DNA of 45,765 nt from a virus. The notes beneath the pieces are model-generated. The model searched no databases. It was given only the letters and a program-made list of their open reading frames with translations, and was not told where the DNA came from. Position 1 is the stretch's first letter. Each line of letters begins with the position of its first letter. The stretch covers positions 1-45,765 of IMG/VR virus record IMGVR_UViG_3300025030_000183. One strand, given 5' to 3'. Shown here in pieces: positions 25,222 through 32,657 of this stretch. The position numbers and the translations under genes were made by a program.

Positions 25222-25580
25222 GCCGCTTTTCTCCCAACCGGTTCCAGGCCGCGCTGGATCACCATCATGGTCCTGTTCCAGCAACCAACCACGTAGTCGA
25301 CCATGTCATCATCAAGCGGCTTTCCGTGACCGGCGGCGAGATTGTAGATGGCATCCTCAACAGCCTTGATCTTGCGGGCGTTTCGCGCGTGCTCGGGCAG
25401 TTTCTTGCGGAGAATCATCAGCTGGGTCATCCCGATACTGACGGCCCAGGTGAGAATCTCGGCATCGTCGAACTCTTCAGCCTGGAGAGCATTGGTCGCC
25501 GCGGGCTGAAACTCTCTGTAGGTGACTTTCCCTCCATGGGAAATTATCTTTTCGTAAAGCGTGATGCTGCTTCCGCTCAT
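25218..25580 (-). CDS. Hypothetical protein coupled to the reverse transcriptase
   Basis: This is a 120-residue helical protein (MSGSSITLYEKIISHGG ... DDDMVDYVVGCWNRTMMVIQRG). It starts inside the reverse transcriptase stop (ATGA) and ends inside the methyltransferase start, so it is translated in one chain with both. No family is recognised. It could be an extra retroelement factor or just a phage gene. The coupling is a direct observation. Confidence 0.6.
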   Translation of the reverse strand: MSGSSITLYEKIISHGGKVTYREFQPAATNALQAEEFDDAEILTWAVSIGMTQLMILRKKLPEHARNARKIKAVEDAIYNLAAGHGKPLDDDMVDYVVGCWNRTMMVIQRGLEPVGRKAA

Positions 25581-26749
25581 GCGTGACTCCTTTTCCTGAA
25601 AACCTTGGTGAACCCTCCGTCGACGCAGTGACCTTTGCGAAGCGCTATTCGCGCCACCCTGGCGCGGGCCTTGTGGCTGTGGTCAGATTGGCGCAGCAGG
25701 CCAAGGTAGCTGTTAGCGCTTCTCATCAGATCTTCGCCGCTCTTGGCGGAGACGGCCGCCAGGGCATTGTCATAAGTGGTGCGCCGCAGCACCCTCCGCC
25801 AGGGCTTAATGATCTGCCCAACGAAGTCCACGCCACGCTCGATGGGCTGAAGGATAGTCTTGCGCGGGTTCAGCGCCAGGCCGAGTCGCTCGGTCACGAA
25901 GGCACCGATCTCCGCTGCAGCCTGGTTCAACCATTCATGCGACTCGTGCAGCAACACCATGTCATCGACGTAGCGGACGTAATGCCGGGCGCCGATACGG
26001 TGTTTCACGTGCTGGTCGATCGGGTTCATGTAGACGTTGGCAAAGAACTGGCTGCTCAGGTTGCCAATGGGGAGTCCCAGGTGGCCCGGCTGGTTGAACA
26101 GGCTTTTGTGCGGCGGGATAAGGTCCAGCAGTTTCGCCGCACCCTTGATATGCACGTTCTCGCGCGGGTCATGGAGCAGGATGGTCTCGGCCAGCCACAG
26201 GGTCCAGGGCTCGGCGATCTTTAGCGCCAGCAGGCCGTGCAGGATGTTCTTGTTGATACTGACGAAGAAATTGGCCATGTCCAGCTTCAGATAGAAAGCG
26301 CGCTTCGACCAGTTCTGGGTGATGCTGCGCACCTTGTGCTCCAGCCGGGTGGCGCCGTAGAGCGTGCCGCGTCCCGGGATGCAGGCACAACTGTCGGCAA
26401 TGAAGGAACGGTGGAAGCGATCGGCGATGCGGTTGTACAGCAGGTGGTGCACCACCCGATCGCGGAAGTCCGCCGCCCAAACCTCCCAGGGCTTCGGCCT
26501 GGTGACGACAAAGCAAATGGAAGTTCCCGGACGGTAGCTCCCGTCGATCAGCTCGTAGTAGAGGGACATGATATTGCGCTCGAGGTCGGCCTCGAAACGC
26601 AGCGCGTTGATGGTATTGCGCTTGCGCCTACGGCAGTCGTAGTAGGCGCACAGCAGCTCGTTCACCGACAAATCGGCATCGTTGTAATCTGCGGACCGCC
26701 CTGACTCCCGCACCGTTGTTCTTATTGTTGTTGTTCTGGTTGCCGTCAT
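25577..26749 (-). CDS. Reverse transcriptase of a diversity-generating retroelement
   Basis: The protein has up to 390 residues. RT motifs run in order: the ADFRDRVVHHLL block (about 93-104), the first catalytic Asp158 in YLKLDMANFF, the diagnostic LPIGNLSSQ (about 226-234) with SQ where other RTs carry SP, and catalytic YVDD at 260-263. The short length, the absence of maturase or protease domains and the SQ signature define the DGR class. The start is uncertain. The ATG at 26749 lies inside the template repeat and has no ribosome site; family-like sequence begins near residue 27, so GTG 26713 or TTG 26671 is possible. It would copy the template RNA with errors at adenines. Confidence 0.95.
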   Translation of the reverse strand: MTATRTTTIRTTVRESGRSADYNDADLSVNELLCAYYDCRRRKRNTINALRFEADLERNIMSLYYELIDGSYRPGTSICFVVTRPKPWEVWAADFRDRVVHHLLYNRIADRFHRSFIADSCACIPGRGTLYGATRLEHKVRSITQNWSKRAFYLKLDMANFFVSINKNILHGLLALKIAEPWTLWLAETILLHDPRENVHIKGAAKLLDLIPPHKSLFNQPGHLGLPIGNLSSQFFANVYMNPIDQHVKHRIGARHYVRYVDDMVLLHESHEWLNQAAAEIGAFVTERLGLALNPRKTILQPIERGVDFVGQIIKPWRRVLRRTTYDNALAAVSAKSGEDLMRSANSYLGLLRQSDHSHKARARVARIALRKGHCVDGGFTKVFRKRSHA

Positions 26750-26788
26750 TGAAGTTCACGTTCCATGCGTTGTTGGAGTAAGAGGCGT
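26686..26788 (-). repeat. DGR template repeat (TR)
   Basis: This 103-bp segment lies between avd and the reverse transcriptase. Read leftward it would encode ASYS..., GAGVRAVRR like the target ends, but with 12 Asn codons (AAY) where the targets vary. It aligns without gaps to VR1 and VR2. Of 14 differences to VR1 all are at template A; of 17 to VR2, 16 are at template A. Confidence 0.96.
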
Positions 26789-26795
26789 AAAGTCG

Positions 26796-26957
26796 TGCTG
26801 TTCACGTCGCAAGGCAGAAGGCTGAGCCGATCCGTCCTGAAACTGCGCGCGACCTTGCGGGACCTTGCCCGCTGGTTTCGCTGTTGGCGCCTTACCGTGG
26901 GGACTATCCCCAGGGGCATAACCAGATTAATTCGCACGGGCATAGCCGCCGTAACGG
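26796..26957 (-). ncRNA. Structured spacer upstream of the template repeat (part of the DGR RNA)
   Basis: The 160 bases between avd and TR hold no convincing gene. A 9-bp perfect stem with a 6-base loop (26940-26963) overlaps the avd stop, and a 6-bp stem with a 3-base loop lies at 26898-26912. In known DGRs, RNA next to TR is needed for cDNA priming and Avd/RT binding. The role here is inferred. Confidence 0.5.
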
Positions 26958-27311
26958 CTATGCAGCAGGCGACGATGCGTACTTGCGCCACGCGGTTGAC
27001 TGTCTGCCGATCTGGTCAGTCAGCTCAACCGTTTGCGCGAACTGCCCGGTGCTGATCAGCTTCATGTCGCTGGACAGCCGAAGCATCAGCATCACCACCT
27101 GGAGACGTTCCTGCAGCTCCTCCAGGTGGCGCCGCTTGTCTTTGGAGCAGTTCGCGCGGTAGATCAGGACCGTCAGCTCAACACATTCTTCGCGCACCTT
27201 GTTGCCTAAGGACTGCTTGAAGTCCCGTGGCATATCCTTGGTGATGCGGGTGACCACCTGCAGTAGGTTATAGGTGACGCGATAGATGGGAAGAGTTGAA
27301 GCGATGGCCAC
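26958..27311 (-). CDS. avd: DGR accessory variability determinant (Avd)
   Basis: The 117-residue GTG start follows GAGGTAG. The protein is helical and very basic. Its pattern LPIYRVTYNLLQVVTRITKDMPRDFKQSLG, then REECVELTVLIYRAN and LEELQERLQVVMLMLRLSSD, is that of the Avd/23S-intervening-sequence four-helix bundle. Avd forms a pentamer that binds the reverse transcriptase and the template RNA and is essential for mutagenic retrohoming. The order target-avd-TR-RT is the same as in Bordetella phage BPP-1. Confidence 0.92.
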   Translation of the reverse strand: MAIASTLPIYRVTYNLLQVVTRITKDMPRDFKQSLGNKVREECVELTVLIYRANCSKDKRRHLEELQERLQVVMLMLRLSSDMKLISTGQFAQTVELTDQIGRQSTAWRKYASSPAA

Positions 27312-27335
27312 GTGCTACCTCAAATAGATGAATGG

Positions 27336-27884
27336 TTAAATTTTAAATCTGCGGACCGCCCTGACTCCCGCACCGAAGCTCTTACTGCCGTTGTTCTGGA
27401 AGCCGCCATTGAAGCTCACGCCCCACGCGTAGTTGGAGTAAGAGGCGTGCTCTGTGCTGCTCCAGTACCAGCGATTCTCGAAGGCCTCGGCGGCGCCGGC
27501 GCGGAAGAGTTCCGGGGTGCCCTTCTTGTTCGGTCCGAGCGCCAGCCAGATCCGCATCAGCTCGTCGCGGCTCGGCAGGTACCAATCGTCATGGTCGCCA
27601 ATCCGCAGCGAGCGGCAGAACTCGACGGCGGGGTGATTCTTGTCTTTGACCTTGTCGCTGTTGGCCAGCCCGTCGTCTTCACTGTCGGTGCCGTCGACAA
27701 TACCAAGGCTTTTCTTCTTGTACTCGAGGCCGAGCTTCTCCCCGGTGGCTTTGGGCGAAACCACCAAAGCGTAGCGCTGGCCATCGAGGATAATCTCGCC
27801 GGCATAGAAGCCGCCGACAAGCGGCTGCCCGATGGCGGGGATCTCGATCGGGCCTATCATTTCTGCTGCCTGTGTATGATTCAT
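27336..27884 (-). CDS. DGR target protein 1 (DUF1566/C-type-lectin-like, variable)
   Basis: The protein has 182 residues; the ATG at 27884 follows AGGAGG. The N-terminal part carries GGFYAGEIILDGQRYAL. The C-terminal half is a lectin-like fold of the formylglycine-enzyme/DUF1566 type: DWYLPSRDEL (about 100-109), WYWSSTEH (about 139-146) and GAGVRAVRRF at the end. Residues 151-170 are the diversified loop and correspond to template Asn codons. There is no signal peptide. The protein should display a hypervariable binding surface. Its ligand and location (virion, cytosol or cell surface) are unknown. Confidence 0.93.
   Translation of the reverse strand: MNHTQAAEMIGPIEIPAIGQPLVGGFYAGEIILDGQRYALVVSPKATGEKLGLEYKKKSLGIVDGTDSEDDGLANSDKVKDKNHPAVEFCRSLRIGDHDDWYLPSRDELMRIWLALGPNKKGTPELFRAGAAEAFENRWYWSSTEHASYSNYAWGVSFNGGFQNNGSKSFGAGVRAVRRFKI
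27346..27448 (-). repeat. DGR variable repeat 1 (VR1)
   Basis: The 103 bp end target gene 1. Gap-free alignment to TR shows 14 differences, all at template adenines and mostly in AAY codons that became Tyr, Gly, Ser or Phe. The 3' flank shares TTTAAAATTTAACCATT with VR2, which TR lacks. Confidence 0.96.
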
Positions 27885-27912
27885 GGTTTTCCTCCTGAAA
27901 ATTGATAAATGG

Positions 27913-28533
27913 TTAAATTTTAAATCTGCGGCCCGCCCTGACTCCCGCACCGTAGCTCTTACCGCTGCCGTCCTGGTAGCCGCCACTGAAGTTCACGCTC
28001 CACGCGTGGAAGGAGTAAGAGGCGTGCTCCGTGCTGCTCCAGTACCAGCGATTCTCGAAGGCCTCGGCGGCGCCGGCGCGGAAGAGTTCCGGGGTGCCCT
28101 TCTTGTTCGGTCCGAGGTTGCGGTACATCATCGCGAGCTCGTCGCGGGACGGCAGGTACCAGTCGTTATGCTCGCCGATCTGCAAGGAACGGCAGAAGTC
28201 CGTCGCGGGATGGTTACCGTCGGCGAGGGTCTCGCTGTTCAGTGCGCCATCGTCATCACTGGTCGCGCCGTCGGCATCGCGCCAGTCTTTCTGCTTGTAC
28301 TCCAGCTCCAGTTTCTCCCCCAGAGCCTTCGGTGCGGCGACCAGGGCGTAGTTGACGCCGTCGATGGTCATCTCGCCCGCAAAAAATCCGCCGCCGAGCG
28401 GAGAGCCCAACTGCGCGTAGGGCTCGGCCAGGTAGATCGGGGTGCCGATCGGCAGAGTGGTGTGCGGCGGCGTCTCGATGATGTTTTGCCCGTCGGGCTG
28501 GTTGTTGTTTATTACGGTGCCGATCAGCTTCAT
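27913..28533 (-). CDS. DGR target protein 2 (DUF1566/C-type-lectin-like, variable)
   Basis: The protein has 206 residues; the ATG at 28533 follows GGAGGA. The N-terminal 45 residues (MKLIGTVINNNQ, TPIYLAEPYAQLG) are longer than in target 1. It then runs parallel: GGGFFAGEMTIDGVNYAL, DWYLPSRDEL (about 124-133), WYWSSTEH (about 163-170), diversified residues 175-194 and GAGVRAGRRF. The 96 bp just before the variable repeat match target 1 with one mismatch while the N-terminal halves differ more. There is no signal peptide. It is a second display scaffold served by the same template. Confidence 0.93.
   Translation of the reverse strand: MKLIGTVINNNQPDGQNIIETPPHTTLPIGTPIYLAEPYAQLGSPLGGGFFAGEMTIDGVNYALVAAPKALGEKLELEYKQKDWRDADGATSDDDGALNSETLADGNHPATDFCRSLQIGEHNDWYLPSRDELAMMYRNLGPNKKGTPELFRAGAAEAFENRWYWSSTEHASYSFHAWSVNFSGGYQDGSGKSYGAGVRAGRRFKI
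27923..28025 (-). repeat. DGR variable repeat 2 (VR2)
   Basis: The 103 bp end target gene 2. Sixteen differences from TR are at template adenines. One more (T to G, Val to Gly at residue 201) is not, and it lies in the GC-rich 3' part that marks the mutagenic-homing site. Confidence 0.95.
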
Positions 28534-28652
28534 AGTTGTTCCTCCGTTTAAAAAAGGCGGGGGAGAGTTCGGCTCACGCCGTCGAGGTCCGTTGCGTCCC
28601 TCTCCTGGTCTACTATCCGCCAGCGTTCCCAACTGGCCCGCCAAAAATGGCG

Positions 28653-30083
28653 CTACTCTTCTTCGCTTTCCCGACAGTTTCCGCAGCAGACACAATCGCC
28701 GCCTTCCATCTTGCAGCGGGCTATGACCGGCGGGCGCTCCTCGTAAATCTTCCAGGCCTTTTTGTATGCCGCCTCCAGAACTTGAAGCTCCCAAGTAAGG
28801 CCTTGTTCGTCTTCTGCCGTAAAGAAAGCTTCGATACCATCTTCCTTGGCCTTGATGAACTGGATCACCTGGGGACGATTCTGCTGTAGCCATTGCCAAC
28901 CTTCGGACTTGAACTCGGCTCCAATGCGCCCCTGGCTGTGCTGCACCAGATGATGAGCGCGATCGCTGTTGAATGTCACTTTAGCTTTCTCCTTTTTGCC
29001 GCCGGAGATGTGGAAGATAGGTGGCAGGTTTTCTTTTATCCATTCCCTGATGCTGCACCCGGCCTTGTAGGCATCACCGGGATCTTTTCCAACAGGGACC
29101 GGCCACCTCTCGGCCTGGGGGAAGTGTTCTCTCCACCAGAGCCAGCTGCTGCCGCCCGGATTTTTGTTGTTGCCCGCCTCGAGGTCGTAGTCCAGTGCGA
29201 CAGATATGTGCAGGGCTGCATCGAGCAGGGCATAGGCCTTATCGGTGGGTTTGGCGGAATTATTGCCCATGGCCATGGCGCCGATGTTGAGCCCTTCGAT
29301 TTCCTGCGCCACCAGGATGGAATCCAGTTCCGCCTCTACGATGACAAACGCTTTCGCCCCAGGTGCTATGACATAGGTGTCTGAGCCGGACCCCGGTACA
29401 ACATAGTAGGGCGTGCTAAAGTCGGGTGTCCGGCGCTCGTTGGGGATCCTGATCCTGACGCGGCGAAGGGCGCCGTCGACGTAGTTGGGAATGACAAGGC
29501 CAATCGGGAGCCACAGCTTTTTCTTCTTGTTGTCCTTGAGGATGGTTTCCAGCCCCCAGGCTTCCCGGGCGCGGTAAGCATCCTTGTCTTTCTCTCCGGC
29601 GTTCCAGCCAAGGCGCGCAGCCACAGCCGACTCTTTTTTGATACCGCGGCCGGCAAGGTAGTGCAGCGGCGAGCCGGGTTCTTCTCCTCTGGCCAGCAGT
29701 TGCTGATGGCAATTCTCGACAAACTTCTCGGCGTGCTCTCTCCAGAGGTCGGCTGGAGCCGCGGGGATAGATGGTCGCCAGTTGTCGCCTGCTGGGCGCT
29801 TAACTTGAGGGGTTTTGCCCTCCTGTTGTTCGGGAAGGTCGCGGCCTACCGCCTTGCACGCTTCAGGAAACGTCATGCCTTCGACATCGATAAGCCACTG
29901 GATCAAGTCCCCGCCCTTATTGCAGCCGCGGCACCACCAACCACCAGTCCCATTCTCTTCCGGCCAGATATGAAAACGATCGTTTCCACCGCACATCGGA
30001 CAAGGACCGTGATATTCACCACCCTTTCTGGAGGATACCTTCTTGTAATGGCCGTGTTTTTCAGCGGATTCGAGTACGTTCAC
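28653..30083 (-). CDS. DNA primase with CHC2 zinc finger and TOPRIM domain
   Basis: The protein has 476 residues. The N-terminal zinc-binding site is Cys28/Cys31/Cys51/Cys54 (CPMCGG ... CRGC). TOPRIM follows: FVIVEAELDS with Glu250 and the LDYD acidic pair at 298-300. The C-terminus adds another Cys cluster (CKMEGGDCVCCGNC), perhaps a second metal site. It makes RNA primers for phage DNA replication, working with the SF3 helicase on the other side of the iteron region. It is separated from the DGR by about 120 bases. Confidence 0.87.
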   Translation of the reverse strand: MNVLESAEKHGHYKKVSSRKGGEYHGPCPMCGGNDRFHIWPEENGTGGWWCRGCNKGGDLIQWLIDVEGMTFPEACKAVGRDLPEQQEGKTPQVKRPAGDNWRPSIPAAPADLWREHAEKFVENCHQQLLARGEEPGSPLHYLAGRGIKKESAVAARLGWNAGEKDKDAYRAREAWGLETILKDNKKKKLWLPIGLVIPNYVDGALRRVRIRIPNERRTPDFSTPYYVVPGSGSDTYVIAPGAKAFVIVEAELDSILVAQEIEGLNIGAMAMGNNSAKPTDKAYALLDAALHISVALDYDLEAGNNKNPGGSSWLWWREHFPQAERWPVPVGKDPGDAYKAGCSIREWIKENLPPIFHISGGKKEKAKVTFNSDRAHHLVQHSQGRIGAEFKSEGWQWLQQNRPQVIQFIKAKEDGIEAFFTAEDEQGLTWELQVLEAAYKKAWKIYEERPPVIARCKMEGGDCVCCGNCRESEEE

Positions 30084-30120
30084 TTCTATTTTCCTTTTGG
30101 CTTTTTACACTCATTACATC

Positions 30121-30386
30121 AGGACGATTCAGGACGATTCAGGACTGTCTTTTTTTGATCGTCCTGCTATATAAGTCTTTAGATTCTTTATTTTTTTTAT
30201 ACATACAGGACGATAAGGACAATTAAGTAAGGAATTATCGTCCTGTTGAGAAGGTTGTATTTTCCCTATAAAGTTTTTTACAACTTGGTCCTAATCGTCC
30301 TGTATGCGTAAAAATGCTTTCTATGCCGCAGGGTTAAAGGTAGGACTTTTATTCTGTGTCGGTCCTGCTATGGTCCTAATCGTCCT
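30121..30386. other. Candidate replication origin with seven AGGACGAT iterons
   Basis: The 350-base gene-free gap between helicase and primase (30084-30436) is AT-rich and holds seven copies of AGGACGAT: direct at 30121, 30131 and 30207, and inverted at 30158, 30237, 30294 and 30379. Partial copies (AGGAC, GGTCCT) lie between. Such an iteron cluster between replication genes is typical of a phage origin. It could also be an operator array. Confidence 0.7.
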
Positions 30387-30436
30387 GCCCCGCCCCCTGT
30401 CTCCGGACTCCCTGCCAATGATCCTCCGGCCCGAGC

Positions 30437-32056
30437 TTAAATCTCTGACTGGTGCTCGCCTCTGAGTTCAAGACCGAAGTACTTGACCACTCCGCCCACC
30501 TTCTCCCGCCTGAACTGCTTGCCCAGCATGGCACCAAACTTCTTCTGCTTGGGCACCCGATCGCCGATCTGCCCCTCGTACCAGGTCGAGAAGGCGCGGT
30601 AGAGGTCGCTGGCCTTAATCTCAGACCCGGAGGTCTGAATGCAGCACTCCTCCACAAATTGGGTGATGGTGTCCTCGTTGGCCCGATAGTCCTCGGTGGC
30701 CATAGTGACGCACTCGGGAGGACACAGGCCCTGCTGCTGCCATTCAAGGCAACCCCTCACCAGCCAGGCAAGGATGCCGGAGGCCTCGTCCTTCAGGCTC
30801 TCTCGCAGCCCCCCGTCGCGCTTCTTCTGCTCCGGCTTCGCGGGATCAGGCTCGGCCACGAAGCTGTAGAGGAACGGGATCAGTTTCAGCCGGTTCCAGA
30901 AGGCAAAGTCGTCGCCCGGGGCGTGCGGCAGGTTGTTGGTGAGCAGTATCAGAAGGTGCGTCGGCTCAAACTCGGTGCCGCGCTTGTCGTGGGGATAGCG
31001 ACCTTTGAGGGTGTCGCCACCGGAGTACCACTTGACCTGACCGGGGGCGAAGCGGCGGCCCTCGTCGGTCTCGGAGGCGAAGGCGATGCGCATCCCCTTC
31101 AGCTCGAGGATGTCGGGGGTGGGGCCGGAGCTGGATCGGGCGCGTCCCTGATCTAGCAGCATCTCGGCGGCGATCGGGCCGGCGAGGGTGCCGAGGACGT
31201 AGCGCAGGGTCTCCACCAGGATCCCCTTGCCGTTGCGGCCGGCGCCGTTGAAGACCAGAAAGACGTGCTCGATGTTGAGGCCGGTGACTCCGTAACCCAG
31301 GACGCGGCGGACAAAGGCGATGATGGAATCGCGGTACTCGGTGCGGGCTTCATCAGGGAGATCGCTGGGCCCGTCCAGAGCGCTCTGCAGGAAGGCTTCA
31401 AACTTGGGTGCCGGGCAGTCGATCCCTTTCCAGTCGTGGGGGACCGCCTTGAGCAGGTAGTCGTCGGGCTTGCCGGGACGGAACTTGCCGGAGCGGAGGT
31501 CGACCACTCCGTTGGCGCAGGCCAGTAGCCAGGGGTTCTTGTCTATGAAATGCTCGGTCACGGCGATGGGCTCCTTGGTCTTGTGGGAATAGGTAAGGCA
31601 GTTGTTTACTCCGGCGACGGAACGAAGCTTCTTCACGCGCTTGAAAAAGTTGTCCTGCTGCTTGCGCAGCTGGTCGGCCTTGTCCTTCTTGTCATCGGCC
31701 ATGGCCTTGTCGATCTGCTCCTTGAGCTCGTACCCCGCATCCAGATAGAGGAGGGCGATGTCTTCGACCGCTGCAAAGCTGGCGTCCATTTCGTCCATCT
31801 GCCAGTGGTGGCCGGCCCACTGGAGCCACTGCTGGGAAGTCTTGTTGAACAAATACCTCCCGCGGTGCAGGTTTGCGAAAAGGATCCCGTCGCCGAGCTC
31901 GTTGGCCATGAGGCACTGCTTGATGAACTTGGAGGTGATGGGAGACTCCGCAGGCTTGGCGGTTTCCTCCAGGGCGGCTTCTTCTGCGCGCTTCCTGGCC
32001 TCGACGGCTTCACGGATATCGGTCACCTTGTCTGGTGGAGACTGCTGATCAGGCAC
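30437..32056 (-). CDS. SF3 helicase/primase (D5/P4-like)
   Basis: The protein has 539 residues. The D5-N-like region includes KNPWLLACANGVVDLRSGKF (about 173-192). Walker A is at 271-278 (GAGRNGKG), Walker B-like residues lie in the IAFASETDEG segment and the LILLTNNLPHAP motif C has the sensor Asn. The C-terminus has a poxvirus-D5-like winged domain (about 460-530). It would unwind the origin. It overlaps the next upstream gene by 8 bases. Confidence 0.9.
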   Translation of the reverse strand: MPDQQSPPDKVTDIREAVEARKRAEEAALEETAKPAESPITSKFIKQCLMANELGDGILFANLHRGRYLFNKTSQQWLQWAGHHWQMDEMDASFAAVEDIALLYLDAGYELKEQIDKAMADDKKDKADQLRKQQDNFFKRVKKLRSVAGVNNCLTYSHKTKEPIAVTEHFIDKNPWLLACANGVVDLRSGKFRPGKPDDYLLKAVPHDWKGIDCPAPKFEAFLQSALDGPSDLPDEARTEYRDSIIAFVRRVLGYGVTGLNIEHVFLVFNGAGRNGKGILVETLRYVLGTLAGPIAAEMLLDQGRARSSSGPTPDILELKGMRIAFASETDEGRRFAPGQVKWYSGGDTLKGRYPHDKRGTEFEPTHLLILLTNNLPHAPGDDFAFWNRLKLIPFLYSFVAEPDPAKPEQKKRDGGLRESLKDEASGILAWLVRGCLEWQQQGLCPPECVTMATEDYRANEDTITQFVEECCIQTSGSEIKASDLYRAFSTWYEGQIGDRVPKQKKFGAMLGKQFRREKVGGVVKYFGLELRGEHQSEI

Positions 32057-32456
32057 TCGCCAACTCCTGCTGTGCCCGGAAATGGTCCTGCCAGTTGGTG
32101 ACGGTGTCGACGTGGATGCGGAGCTGGCTGGCGATCCGCGCGGCGGGAACGCCCAGGTGGGAGAGGACGGCTATCAGGTAGATTTCGCGGACCTCAAGCT
32201 TGCTGGTGTTGAGAAGGGTGCCGGTCGCGCCGGTGAATTTTTTTGAGCACCACGAGCAGCGGATCTGCTGGAGGCGAAAGTAACGGTCCAGTTGTGTCAG
32301 CTTGATAGGGCCGGTGCAATGGGGGCACGCTCCGCCATGGGGGTGTAACTCGGTAACTACCCACATGGCGCAATCTTCATACTTGATCAGGTCGAGCCCG
32401 AAAAACTTTGCGGCGGCATCCATGCCAAAAAGCCTGTTGCTTACATTTTCTGCCAT
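32049..32456 (-). CDS. Zinc-ribbon plus HTH protein (IS1 InsA-like)
   Basis: This 135-residue protein has two CxxC pairs (CPHC, CSWC) forming a zinc ribbon at about 44-75. A helix-turn-helix follows (about 95-125, LSHLGVPAARIASQLRIHVDTVTNWQDHF). This resembles the InsA part of IS1, but there is no transposase and no insertion ends. It is directly coupled to the helicase gene, so an origin-binding or replication-control role is likely. Confidence 0.65.
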   Translation of the reverse strand: MAENVSNRLFGMDAAAKFFGLDLIKYEDCAMWVVTELHPHGGACPHCTGPIKLTQLDRYFRLQQIRCSWCSKKFTGATGTLLNTSKLEVREIYLIAVLSHLGVPAARIASQLRIHVDTVTNWQDHFRAQQELASA

Positions 32457-32657
32457 GACGGCCCAACCTCCTAACCTTCCAAGCTATTCATGAAATTGCA
32501 AAATTGAAACACCAAAAAAACTGAATCGTAGCCAGACGACGCGGGTACAATTACCCGCAAGCCTTAGGGTGCCGGGAAGGACCCGCCGATTTTAATGAAC
32601 CACCTCGACCCGTCTTGGATGATCTGGCTGGCTCTCCATGAGAGGGGGCAGGGGGGA

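Noticed and set aside
25577-26749. Group II intron or retron reverse transcriptase
   Set aside because: No maturase or endonuclease domain and no intron or msr/msd structure; the SQ motif, Avd gene and TR/VR pair identify a DGR.
28534-28652. Terminator between primase and the first DGR target
   Set aside because: A T-run follows a GC-rich stretch, but the possible stem (GGCG/CGCC with bulges) is weak, so it is not listed as a feature.
32049-32456. IS1-type insertion sequence
   Set aside because: Only an InsA-like zinc-ribbon/HTH is present, with no transposase and no terminal repeats, and the gene overlaps the helicase start like its neighbours.
32457-32657. Short frame between Z-like gene and zinc-ribbon gene
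   Set aside because: A 35-codon minus-strand frame looks slightly protein-like but has only a CTG start and no ribosome site.
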